Assembly (NCBI GenBank): GCA_019234175.1
Contig: JAFALP010000228.1
Coordinates: 1 to 7,711 of the forward strand
DNA from: Actinomycetota bacterium
Lineage (GTDB): Bacteria; Actinomycetota; Thermoleophilia; Gaiellales; Gaiellaceae
DNA length: 7,711 bases
Direction: 5' to 3'
Shown: one piece after another, positions 1 through 5,340 of the stretch
Layout: each line of letters starts with the position of its first letter
How positions within the stretch are numbered: position 1 is the stretch's first letter
Translations under genes and position numbers: made by a program
The notes under the pieces: model-generated
Databases searched by the model: none
Seen by the model: only the letters and a program-made list of their open reading frames with translations
Told to the model about the DNA's origin: nothing

Positions 1-1255
1 GCGCCCACGCCTCCTGGAGCTGCTCGAGCTCGACGTCGGGTGGCTCGGCCGCGGGAGCGGCAGCCGCCTTCGGCGTGGGCTTCGCCGCCGGCGCGGGCGT
101 GGTCGCCGCCTGCGGATGGGTTCCCTGTTCGAGCCGCTCCAGCCGGAATGCGACCGACTCGCGGGACAGATCGCTCGCCGGCCGCGTCACCTTCACGAGC
201 GCGAGCTCGAGCGGCAGCCGCGGGTCGCCGCCCTGGCGCATGTCGTCCACCGCCACCGCGAGCAGGTCGAGCAGCCGGATGACGGTCGGCTCTCCGAGCT
301 GGTTCGCCTGTGCGCGCAGCCGCTCGCGCGCCTCCTCGGTGACCGGCAGCGACTCCTGCACCTCGCCCATGTGCTGCATGAGGAGCAGCTGGCGCGCGTG
401 CTCGATCAGCTCGGTGACGAGCCGGCCGATGTCGTGACCCTGTTCCGAGAGCTCCTCCACGAACGTGAGCGCGCCGGCGGTGTCGCGGTCGATGACGAGA
501 TCGCACAGCCGGAAGAGCGCCTCCTCCTCGACGGTTCCGAGCAGCTGCAGCACGGACTGTACGCTGATGTCGTCCTCCGTCGCCGCCGCCAGCTGGTCGA
601 GCGTCGACTCGGCGTCGCGGTACGAGCCGCGCGCCGCGCGCGCGACGAGCGCGAGCGCCTGGTCGGGCACCTGGATCTGCTCCTTGTCCGCGATCATCCG
701 CAGCCGCTTCAGCAGGTCCTGCAGGCGCGGCCGCTGGAACACGAACGTCTGGCAGCGCGACCGCACCGTGGGCAGCACCTTCGACAGGTCGGTCGTGCAG
801 AAGACGAAGACGAGGTGGGGCGGCGGTTCCTCGATGAGCTTCAGGAGCGCGTTCCAGGCGGCATCGGTGAGCTGATGCGCCTCGTCGAGGATGTAGACCT
901 TGTAGCGGCCCTCGACCGGCTGCAGCAGCCCGCGGTCGCGGATCTCGCGGACGTCGTCGATGCCGCGCTGCGACGCCGCGTCCATCTCGATGACGTCGAG
1001 CGACGTCCCGGCGGCGATCGCGAGGCAGGCGTGGCACGTTCCGTCCGGCGTCACCGTCGGGCCCTGCGCACAGTTCAGGCTCTTCGCGAGGATGCGCGCG
1101 AGCGACGTCTTGCCGGTGCCGCGCGGGCCCGCGAAGAGATACGCCTGCCGTACCTGGTCGGCGGCGATCGCGTTCGTCAGCGTGCGCACGACCGCCTCCT
1201 GGCCGACCACTTCCGCGAACGTCTGCGGACGGTATTTCCGATACAGGGCAGCCAT
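1..1255 (-). CDS. dnaX: DNA polymerase III subunit gamma/tau, 3' end truncated by window edge
   Basis: This is the ATPase of the replicative clamp loader, which opens the beta clamp and, as tau, links polymerase to helicase. The window holds 418 codons from the ATG at 1255; no stop is reached at the left edge. The protein opens MAALYRKYRPQTF, the usual DnaX start. It has Walker A GPRGTGKT (residues 43-50), Walker B/DEAH (124-127), and the sensor/arginine-finger motif SRC (166-168). The zinc module has C62, C74 and C77, but the second of the usual four cysteines is Asp71. An Ala/Pro/Lys-rich linker covers about residues 385-407, then a new domain begins (ELEQLQEAWA) and is cut off. The chosen ATG fits the family N-terminus. 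No Shine-Dalgarno precedes it, but a TAGAAT box does, at leaderless spacing. The SRP RNA lies just upstream on the same strand. Confidence 0.96.
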   Translation of the reverse strand, partial: MAALYRKYRPQTFAEVVGQEAVVRTLTNAIAADQVRQAYLFAGPRGTGKTSLARILAKSLNCAQGPTVTPDGTCHACLAIAAGTSLDVIEMDAASQRGIDDVREIRDRGLLQPVEGRYKVYILDEAHQLTDAAWNALLKLIEEPPPHLVFVFCTTDLSKVLPTVRSRCQTFVFQRPRLQDLLKRLRMIADKEQIQVPDQALALVARAARGSYRDAESTLDQLAAATEDDISVQSVLQLLGTVEEEALFRLCDLVIDRDTAGALTFVEELSEQGHDIGRLVTELIEHARQLLLMQHMGEVQESLPVTEEARERLRAQANQLGEPTVIRLLDLLAVAVDDMRQGGDPRLPLELALVKVTRPASDLSRESVAFRLERLEQGTHPQAATTPAPAAKPTPKAAAAPAAEPPDVELEQLQEAWA

Positions 1256-1261
1256 CGACCG

Positions 1262-1267
1262 ATTCTA
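1262..1267 (-). promoter_or_regulatory. Putative -10 box of dnaX (leaderless)
   Basis: On the minus strand the hexamer TAGAAT ends seven bases before the A of the dnaX ATG (1255). This matches one substitution from the sigma-70-type consensus TATAAT and would place the transcript start on or next to the start codon. No convincing -35 hexamer is seen 16-19 bases upstream, where an inverted repeat sits instead. No Shine-Dalgarno is present between the box and the ATG, which also favours a leaderless mRNA. Confidence 0.6.
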
Positions 1268-1270
1268 GGC

Positions 1271-1297
1271 GGTGGCGTCGGCTAAGCCGCCGCCACC
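1271..1297. repeat. 27-nt inverted repeat between ffs and dnaX (hairpin; terminator or operator)
   Basis: The arms are GGTGGCG (1271-1277) and CGCCACC (1291-1297), then one mismatched pair (1278/1290), then CGGC (1279-1282) pairing with GCCG (1286-1289) around a three-base loop. This gives 11 pairs with a single mismatch. It lies after the 3' end of the SRP RNA and immediately upstream of the dnaX -10 box, in the place of the -35 region. No T-run follows on either strand. It could end ffs transcription or bind a regulator; the sequence does not decide. Confidence 0.5.
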
Positions 1298-1325
1298 TCT
1301 TCTCGACGTCGCGAGCGACGCCGAG

Positions 1326-1422
1326 GGGCCGGGCTGCCCGCGCACCTGGAAGGGAATGCTTAGCGCTGCTTCCTTCCGGACCTGACGCGGTTCACATGCT
1401 CCCACTGCGCGGAGCCCGACCC
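1326..1422 (-). ncRNA. ffs: Signal recognition particle RNA, bacterial small type (4.5S)
   Basis: This is the RNA scaffold of the signal recognition particle; it binds Ffh and directs nascent membrane and secreted proteins to FtsY. The minus strand contains the near-invariant domain IV core CAGGUCCGGAAGGAAGCAGC (1384-1365), including the GGAA tetraloop (1377-1374) and the asymmetric and symmetric loops that bind the Ffh M domain. The ends pair as an SRP hairpin: 1422-1414 with 1334-1326 (9 pairs including one G-U), then 1411-1406 with 1344-1339 (6 pairs), then 1403-1400 with 1355-1352. The resulting length, about 97 nt, suits the small bacterial class without an Alu domain. A TACACT box sits seven bases before the proposed 5' end. 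The exact ends are inferred from pairing and may be off by a few bases. Confidence 0.93.
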
Positions 1423-1426
1423 GCGC

Positions 1427-1430
1427 GGAG
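1427..1430 (+). promoter_or_regulatory. Shine-Dalgarno GGAG supporting the TTG start at 1438
   Basis: GGAG is followed by seven bases and then an in-frame TTG (1438). The alternative GTG at 1447 is 16 bases from it, too far for normal use. The upstream in-frame ATG at 1396 lies inside the SRP RNA gene. The site therefore favours TTG 1438, though a leaderless start at GTG 1447, with TAGCTT at 1433-1438 as its -10 box, cannot be excluded. Confidence 0.4.
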
Positions 1431-1434
1431 TGTA
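1429..1434 (-). promoter_or_regulatory. Putative -10 box of the SRP RNA gene
   Basis: The minus-strand hexamer TACACT matches TATAAT at four of six bases, including the conserved TA start and final T. It ends seven bases before the G at 1422 that begins the terminal stem of the SRP RNA. No recognisable -35 sequence lies 17 bases further upstream. The box overlaps the leader of the divergent plus-strand gene. Confidence 0.45.
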
Positions 1435-1437
1435 GCT

Positions 1438-2046
1438 TTGCGCCTCGTGGACGCCCGGACGGCGCTGCTCGGCAGGCTCTTCGACCACGCGCCGATGTTC
1501 CCACCGGCGAGCATGCCGCTCGCCGATGCGGTGGCGGAGGACGAGCGCGCGCAGGCGAGCCCGGATGCGTGGCTCCTCGGCCGCTTCGTCGTCCCCGAGG
1601 GCACCGAGGTCGACGGCCGCGAGCTGGCGATCGTCGCCGGCGGCCGCGAGCGGCAGGGCGACGTCACCTACGTCGAGGGCGTCTCGAAGATCCGGTGCGG
1701 CGGCGCCGTCATCCCGTCGGCGGAGGAGCTCGCGGGCTTCGTCCGCCGGTGCCGCGCACAGGGGATCGTGTTCAAGGCGACCGCCGGCCTCCACCACGCG
1801 TACCCGACCGCCGCCGGCGAGCATGGGTTCCTCAACCTGCTCGCCGCCGCCGTGTTCGGCGAGGAGGAGGCGGCGCTGCGCGCGCCGCACGGCGCGTTCG
1901 AGCTGGACGCGGATTCCTTCCGGTGGGGCGAGCGCCGCGCCGGCGCGGACGAGCTCTCCGACGTCCGCCGCACGCTGCTCCACTCGATCGGCTCGTGCTC
2001 GTTCTTCGAGCCCGTCGGCGAGCTGCACGAGCTCGGGATCCTATGA
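1438..2046 (+). CDS. Conserved protein of unknown function, coupled to fumarylacetoacetase
   Basis: I cannot assign a function. From the TTG at 1438 the product is about 202 residues (199 from GTG 1447); it has no signal peptide or membrane segment. Conserved-looking blocks, in order, are LFDHAPMFPP near the start, KIRCGGAVIPSAEEL in the middle, FKATAGLHHAYP, HGFLNLLAAAVFG, and GSCSFFEPVGEL near the end. From memory these resemble an uncharacterised actinobacterial family with FKATAGLHHP and GSCSFxEP motifs; that recollection is unchecked. Clustered Lys, His and Cys suggest a catalytic or ligand-binding site, which is inference. The stop TGA overlaps the next ATG as ATGA, so it is very probably co-translated with fumarylacetoacetase and may act in aromatic amino-acid catabolism. 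The promoter must lie within or next to the divergent SRP RNA gene. Confidence 0.8.
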   Translation: MRLVDARTALLGRLFDHAPMFPPASMPLADAVAEDERAQASPDAWLLGRFVVPEGTEVDGRELAIVAGGRERQGDVTYVEGVSKIRCGGAVIPSAEELAGFVRRCRAQGIVFKATAGLHHAYPTAAGEHGFLNLLAAAVFGEEEAALRAPHGAFELDADSFRWGERRAGADELSDVRRTLLHSIGSCSFFEPVGELHELGIL

Positions 2047-3041
2047 CCGGCTTCGGCGCACTCGCCGACGGAGGGCTCGCCTGGTGCGAGGACGGCGAGG
2101 TCGTCGACCTGCGCGCGCTCGGCGACGTGTTCGCGCAGCCGACGCTGAACGCGCTCATGGCGTCGGGGCGCCATGCGTGGCGCGAGGCGATCGACGTCGC
2201 GCGCTCGCACGACGGGCCGCGCCCGCAGGCGCCGCGGATGCGACTGCCCTTCGACGTCGCCGACTATGTGGACTTCTACGCGTCCAAGGAGCACGCGTCG
2301 AATCTCGGCCGCATGTTCCGGCCCGACCAGGAGCCGCTTCTCCCCAACTGGGTCTGGCTTCCCGTCGGGTACCACGGGCGCGCGGGCACCGTCGTCGTCA
2401 GCGGCACGGACGTCGTCCGTCCGAGCGGCCAGCTGCGCGCGGGCGAGTGGGGTCCGTCGCAGCGGCTCGACGTCGAGCTCGAGCTCGGCTTCGTCGTCGG
2501 CGTCCCGTCCCAGGAGCCGCTCGGCACCGCCGACTTCGCCGACCACGTCTTCGGCGTGGTGCTCGTGAACGACTGGAGCGCGCGCGACATCCAGGCGTTC
2601 GAGTACGTCCCGCTCGGGCCGTTCCTCGGCAAGTCCTTCCGGACGTCGATCTCCGCCTGGGTGACGCCGCTCGCCCTGCTCGAGCCGCGGCGCGTCGAGG
2701 CGCCGCAACAGGATCCGCCGCCGCTGCCGCACCTCGCCGGCGGCCGCGACTGGGCGCTCGACCTCGACCTGTCCATCGAGCTGAACGGCGAGGTCGTCTC
2801 GCGCGGCAACGCCCGCAGCCTGTACTGGACGATGCCGCAGATGCTCGCGCACGCGACGTCGAACGGCGCGACGGTGCGCACCGGGGATCTGATGGCGACG
2901 GGGACGATCTCGGGCCGGGAGCCAGGCACGGAGGGGTCGCTCATCGAGCTGTACGGCAACACGCGTTTCCTCGCAGACGGCGACGAGATCGTCCTGCGCG
3001 CGACGCTCCTCGGCGACGTGCGCGGCCGCGTCGTCGGTTGA
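2043..3041 (+). CDS. fahA: Fumarylacetoacetase (fumarylacetoacetate hydrolase, EC 3.7.1.2)
   Basis: This enzyme hydrolyses fumarylacetoacetate to fumarate and acetoacetate, the final step of phenylalanine/tyrosine (homogentisate) degradation in the cytoplasm. The 332-residue product carries the family landmarks: VDFYASKEHA (76-85), PNWVWLPVGYHGR (101-113), RPSGQ (126-130), ELELGF (145-150), NDWSARDIQ (176-184), EYVPLGPFLGKSF (187-199) and TGTISG (286-291). By alignment to human FAH, metal and catalytic residues D126, H133, E199, E201, D233, K253 and T350 correspond to D77, H84, E145, E147, D177, K197 and T288; all are present. The N-terminal SH3-like region is about 50 residues shorter than in the human enzyme, which accounts for part of the overall size difference (332 versus 419). 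The ATG overlaps the preceding stop (ATGA), implying translational coupling. No homogentisate dioxygenase or maleylacetoacetate isomerase gene is in the window. Confidence 0.95.
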   Translation: MTGFGALADGGLAWCEDGEVVDLRALGDVFAQPTLNALMASGRHAWREAIDVARSHDGPRPQAPRMRLPFDVADYVDFYASKEHASNLGRMFRPDQEPLLPNWVWLPVGYHGRAGTVVVSGTDVVRPSGQLRAGEWGPSQRLDVELELGFVVGVPSQEPLGTADFADHVFGVVLVNDWSARDIQAFEYVPLGPFLGKSFRTSISAWVTPLALLEPRRVEAPQQDPPPLPHLAGGRDWALDLDLSIELNGEVVSRGNARSLYWTMPQMLAHATSNGATVRTGDLMATGTISGREPGTEGSLIELYGNTRFLADGDEIVLRATLLGDVRGRVVG

Positions 3042-3056
3042 ATCGCGAGTCAGTCC

Positions 3057-3082
3057 GCGAACGTAAAGTCGGTTACATTCGC
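3057..3082 (-). terminator. Hairpin, perfect only as minus-strand RNA
   Basis: Arms GCGAACGTAA (3057-3066) and TTACATTCGC (3073-3082) enclose a six-base loop. On the plus strand there is one C-A mismatch; in the minus-strand RNA the same position is a G-U wobble, giving ten continuous pairs. It follows the stronger hairpin at 3090-3128 when read from tyrA, so it may be a second stop signal for that gene. No U-run follows it. Confidence 0.35.
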
Positions 3083-3089
3083 TGCGTCG

Positions 3090-3128
3090 CCCAGGGTGCA
3101 GCGGACCGCAAGACCGCTGCACCCAGGG
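3090..3128. terminator. Strong hairpin between convergent fahA and tyrA, probable bidirectional terminator
   Basis: Perfect 11-bp arms GGGTGCAGCGG (3094-3104) and CCGCTGCACCC (3114-3124) flank a nine-base loop. After an A-A mismatch the stem continues with CCC/GGG (3090-3092 with 3126-3128), giving 14 pairs. It starts five bases beyond the tyrA TAA stop and about 50 bases beyond the fahA stop. No long T-run follows on either side, which is common for high-GC terminators. Confidence 0.7.
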
Positions 3129-3132
3129 GCGT

Positions 3133-4479
3133 TTATGCGGCTGAGTATCCCTCGCGCCGAAGCAGCGTGCGTGCGAGCTCGGCGTTGTCGCCGCCGGAGA
3201 CGAGGATGACGAGCACGCCGCCGTACTCGGGCGACACGTGACGCAGCTCGAAGTCCTCGATGTTGATCCCCGCCGCGCCCAGTGTCTGCGTGATGCGCGC
3301 GAGCACGCCGGGCTTGTCGGGAACGCGCACGCGGATCCGGTTCAGCATCTTCGCCTCGGTGCGGTAGGCGTACTCGAGCATGCGCGTGCGCGCGCTCGCC
3401 GCTGAGCCGATCCATGCCTCGATCGCGTCGCGCTCGCCGGCTCGGACGGCGCGCTCGATCTCGTCCAGCTCGCTGCCCAGCTCCGCGAGGGCGGAGGCGA
3501 TGAGGTCTCCGTTGTCGACGAAGATGTCCGCCCACACGGCCGCGTTCGCGCCCGCGACCCGCGTCATCTCGCGCAGCGACGCGCCTGCGTAGTTGAGCGC
3601 GTCGTCGCCCGTGCGCGCCACGGCGCGCATGAGGAGGTTGGCGAGCGCGTGCGGCAGGTGGCTCGTGACGGCGAGGAGCCGGTCGTGCTCGGCCGGATCG
3701 AGGCGCACGGTGCGCGCGCCGATGGCGGTGACGAAGCGCTCGACGACGTCGATTCGATCCGCGGCGGCGAGGGGCGACGGCGTGAGGAACCAGATGGCGC
3801 CGTCGAAGAGATCCGCGCTCGCGCGCGCGGGGCCGCCGGTGGCGCCGCCGGCGAGAGGGTGGCCGGCGACGAAGCGGGGATCGTCCACCGACGCGAGCGC
3901 GCGCTTCGTCGACCCGACGTCGGTGACCGTCGCCTGCGCCGCCGCCGCCAGGACCGCGCCCACCGTCTCCGCCAGCGCACCCACCGGCACGGACACGACG
4001 ACGAGCTCGGCGCCGTCCACGGCGTCGGCGAGCGAGGACGCGCGCTCGACGGCCGAGCCGCGCAACACTGCGGGGTCGATATCCCAGCCGCGGACGGAGC
4101 CGACGCCGGCGCGCCGCGCCGCCAGCGCGACCGACGTCCCGAGCAGGCCGGTGCCGACGATCGCGAGCCGCGCAACCGGCGATCGCGCGGGGGTCGCGGA
4201 CGGAGCGGGCCGCGCCTCACCGCGCGACTCCTGCTTCATCACGTCGAGGACGGCGGCGAAGAGCGAACGTACCGCCGGCTCTCCGAGCGGGCCGCCGTTG
4301 GCCCGGGCGAGCTCGTCCAGGAGCTCGGCCTCCCGGGCGGCGTCGATCAGCGGCTGCCCGGTCTCCTCCTTGCGCTCGCGCACCTTGCGAACGAGCTCCA
4401 GACGCCGGTTCAGCGCCTCGAGCACCTCCCGGTCGATGGCGGAGATGCGGCTGCGGAGGTCTGCGAGGTCGTCGGCCAC
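3133..4479 (-). CDS. tyrA: Three-domain TyrA: chorismate mutase, prephenate dehydrogenase and ACT regulatory domain
   Basis: The protein is predicted to convert chorismate to prephenate and then to 4-hydroxyphenylpyruvate for tyrosine synthesis. Residues 1-85 form an AroQ-type chorismate mutase; R9, R26, K37, D46, R49 and E50 match E. coli R11, R28, K39, D48, R51 and E52. Residues 86-103 are an Ala/Pro linker. Residues 104-375 are prephenate dehydrogenase, with Rossmann motif GTGLLG (109-114), DVGSTK (187-192), HPLAG (207-211, likely catalytic His207), SHLPH (273-277) and LREMTRVAG (302-310). Residues 380-448 are an ACT domain (VPDKPGVLARIT, GINIEDFEL), probably a tyrosine sensor. GTG 4479 was chosen because it starts directly at the mutase helix; the open frame runs upstream to 4608, but that part is low-complexity Arg/Pro and overlaps the divergent gene. 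No clear Shine-Dalgarno is visible; TACGGT (4494-4489) may be a -10 box. Confidence 0.94.
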   Translation of the reverse strand: MADDLADLRSRISAIDREVLEALNRRLELVRKVRERKEETGQPLIDAAREAELLDELARANGGPLGEPAVRSLFAAVLDVMKQESRGEARPAPSATPARSPVARLAIVGTGLLGTSVALAARRAGVGSVRGWDIDPAVLRGSAVERASSLADAVDGAELVVVSVPVGALAETVGAVLAAAAQATVTDVGSTKRALASVDDPRFVAGHPLAGGATGGPARASADLFDGAIWFLTPSPLAAADRIDVVERFVTAIGARTVRLDPAEHDRLLAVTSHLPHALANLLMRAVARTGDDALNYAGASLREMTRVAGANAAVWADIFVDNGDLIASALAELGSELDEIERAVRAGERDAIEAWIGSAASARTRMLEYAYRTEAKMLNRIRVRVPDKPGVLARITQTLGAAGINIEDFELRHVSPEYGGVLVILVSGGDNAELARTLLRREGYSAA

Positions 4480-4493
4480 GGTTTCGAAACCGT
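4478..4493. promoter_or_regulatory. Perfect 16-bp palindrome at the tyrA start, candidate operator
   Basis: ACGGTTTCGAAACCGT is identical to its reverse complement over all 16 bases. It overlaps the first two bases of the tyrA GTG, covers a possible tyrA -10 box (TACGGT, 4494-4489), and occupies half of the 35-bp gap between tyrA and the divergent secreted-peptidase gene. Its size and position suit a dimeric repressor site controlling one or both genes; this function is inferred from position only. Confidence 0.45.
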
Positions 4494-4514
4494 ACCCGGG
4501 GACACGTGCACGAC

Positions 4515-5339
4515 ATGAGAATTGCACCGGTTTTCGCACTCGCCGCTGCCCTGCTTCTCGTGGGCGGCGCGCAGGCGGCGACGGCGACCGGGCCGTCGGT
4601 GACCGCACACGGGCAGCTCCTGCAACTCGCCCGCGTCCACTCCAACCAGAGCAGCAACTGGTTCGGCTACAACCAGGGCACGCTCGAGCAGGGATCGAAG
4701 CTCTTCAACTCCATCACCGGCGACTGGACCGTGCCGACGGTCAGCCAGCACACCGCGGGGCAGGCGGAGGACTCCTCCGACTGGATCGGCATCGGCGGCG
4801 GGTGCGTCGACGCCGGGTGCACGGTCACCGACAGCACGCTCATCCAGACGGGCACCGAGCAGGACGTCGCCGCCGACGGCACGACGTCGTACTCCGCGTG
4901 GTGGGAGCTCGTTCCCGTCACGTCGATCACCATCTCGACCATGGCGGTCTCTCCCGGCGACCACATGCACGCGTCCATCGCCGAGCTCGTGCCGAACTCG
5001 AACGTCTGGACGATCACCATCCAGGACGTGACGCGGAACGAGAGCTATTCGATCACGGTGCCGTACAGCTCCACGCACCTCACGGCCGAGTGGATCGAGG
5101 AGACTCCGCTCGTCATCGGCACGAATGCGGGCTTCGCCTCGCTTCCCGATCTCACGAGCCCCGTGTTCGACAACGCGACGACGAACGGCGCTCCGGCGAA
5201 CCTGAAGTCGTCGGAGGAGATGGATCTCATCGACTCGAACGGCACCGTCATCGGCGCGCCCTCGGCGCCCGATCCCGACGCCGACGGGTTCAACGCGTGC
5301 ACGTGGGCGACCACGTGCGGCGCGCCGTCGTCCTCGTAG
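4515..5339 (+). CDS. Secreted glutamic peptidase-like protein (family G1, eqolisin; Peptidase_A4 fold)
   Basis: The predicted product is an exported acid-type endopeptidase relative of 274 residues. A signal peptide covers residues 1-21 (MRIAPVFALAAALLLVGGAQA, probable cleavage at AQA/A). The mature part follows the eqolisin pattern: SNWFGYN (47-53), ITGDWTVPTVS (67-77), DWIGIGG (89-95), LIQTG (109-113), YSAWWELVP (126-134), VSPGD (145-149) and AEWIEE (191-196). By alignment to scytalidoglutamic peptidase the catalytic Gln/Glu pair is Q111 and E196; both are present. C97/C102 and C262/C268 could form disulfides. DPDADG (253-258) near the C-terminus resembles a small calcium-binding loop. GTG at 4506 is an alternative start adding three residues; ATG 4515 gives a standard signal peptide. 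Neither start has an ideal Shine-Dalgarno. The substrate is unknown, and activity is inferred from homology. Confidence 0.85.
   Translation: MRIAPVFALAAALLLVGGAQAATATGPSVTAHGQLLQLARVHSNQSSNWFGYNQGTLEQGSKLFNSITGDWTVPTVSQHTAGQAEDSSDWIGIGGGCVDAGCTVTDSTLIQTGTEQDVAADGTTSYSAWWELVPVTSITISTMAVSPGDHMHASIAELVPNSNVWTITIQDVTRNESYSITVPYSSTHLTAEWIEETPLVIGTNAGFASLPDLTSPVFDNATTNGAPANLKSSEEMDLIDSNGTVIGAPSAPDPDADGFNACTWATTCGAPSSS
5298..5319. terminator. Hairpin inside the 3' end of the peptidase gene, probable terminator for argHF
   Basis: GCACGTGG (5299-5306) and CCACGTGC (5311-5318) pair perfectly around GCGA, a GNRA-type tetraloop on the plus strand; 5298/5319 can add a G-U pair. It lies 22 bases past the argHF stop on the minus strand, a normal terminator position, and 18 bases before the stop of the plus-strand peptidase gene. 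The two genes are only one base apart, so this is the only candidate stop signal at the junction. No T-run is present. Confidence 0.45.
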
Positions 5340-5340
5340 C

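Noticed and set aside
253..330. Possible mobile element or CRISPR signals across the window
   Set aside because: I looked for regularly spaced direct repeats, terminal inverted repeats and transposase motifs on both strands, here and elsewhere, and found none.
116..1285. Long plus-strand open frame of 389 codons opposite dnaX
   Set aside because: It is the complement of a clear DnaX with Walker motifs. Its product is Arg/Leu/His-rich low-complexity sequence with no family motif, as expected in GC-rich DNA.
1396..1437. Upstream ATG start for the unknown protein
   Set aside because: It lies inside the SRP RNA gene, and its extra 14 residues are Arg/Pro-rich filler. TTG 1438 has GGAG at proper spacing.
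1668..3122. Minus-strand open frame of 484 codons opposite the fumarylacetoacetase pair
   Set aside because: It is antisense to FAH with all its active-site residues present, and runs across the intergenic hairpins.
3090..3128. tRNA or attachment-site interpretation of the strong stem
   Set aside because: There is one long hairpin only, with no cloverleaf arms, anticodon loop or CCA-like end, and no integrase nearby.
4480..4608. 43-residue N-terminal extension of TyrA to the ATG at 4608
   Set aside because: The extension is Arg/Pro-rich and overlaps the signal-peptide region of the divergent gene. The mutase domain begins right at GTG 4479.
5319..5326. GGCGCGCC palindrome after the hairpin
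   Set aside because: An eight-base G/C palindrome is expected by chance in DNA this GC-rich, and it is within coding sequence.
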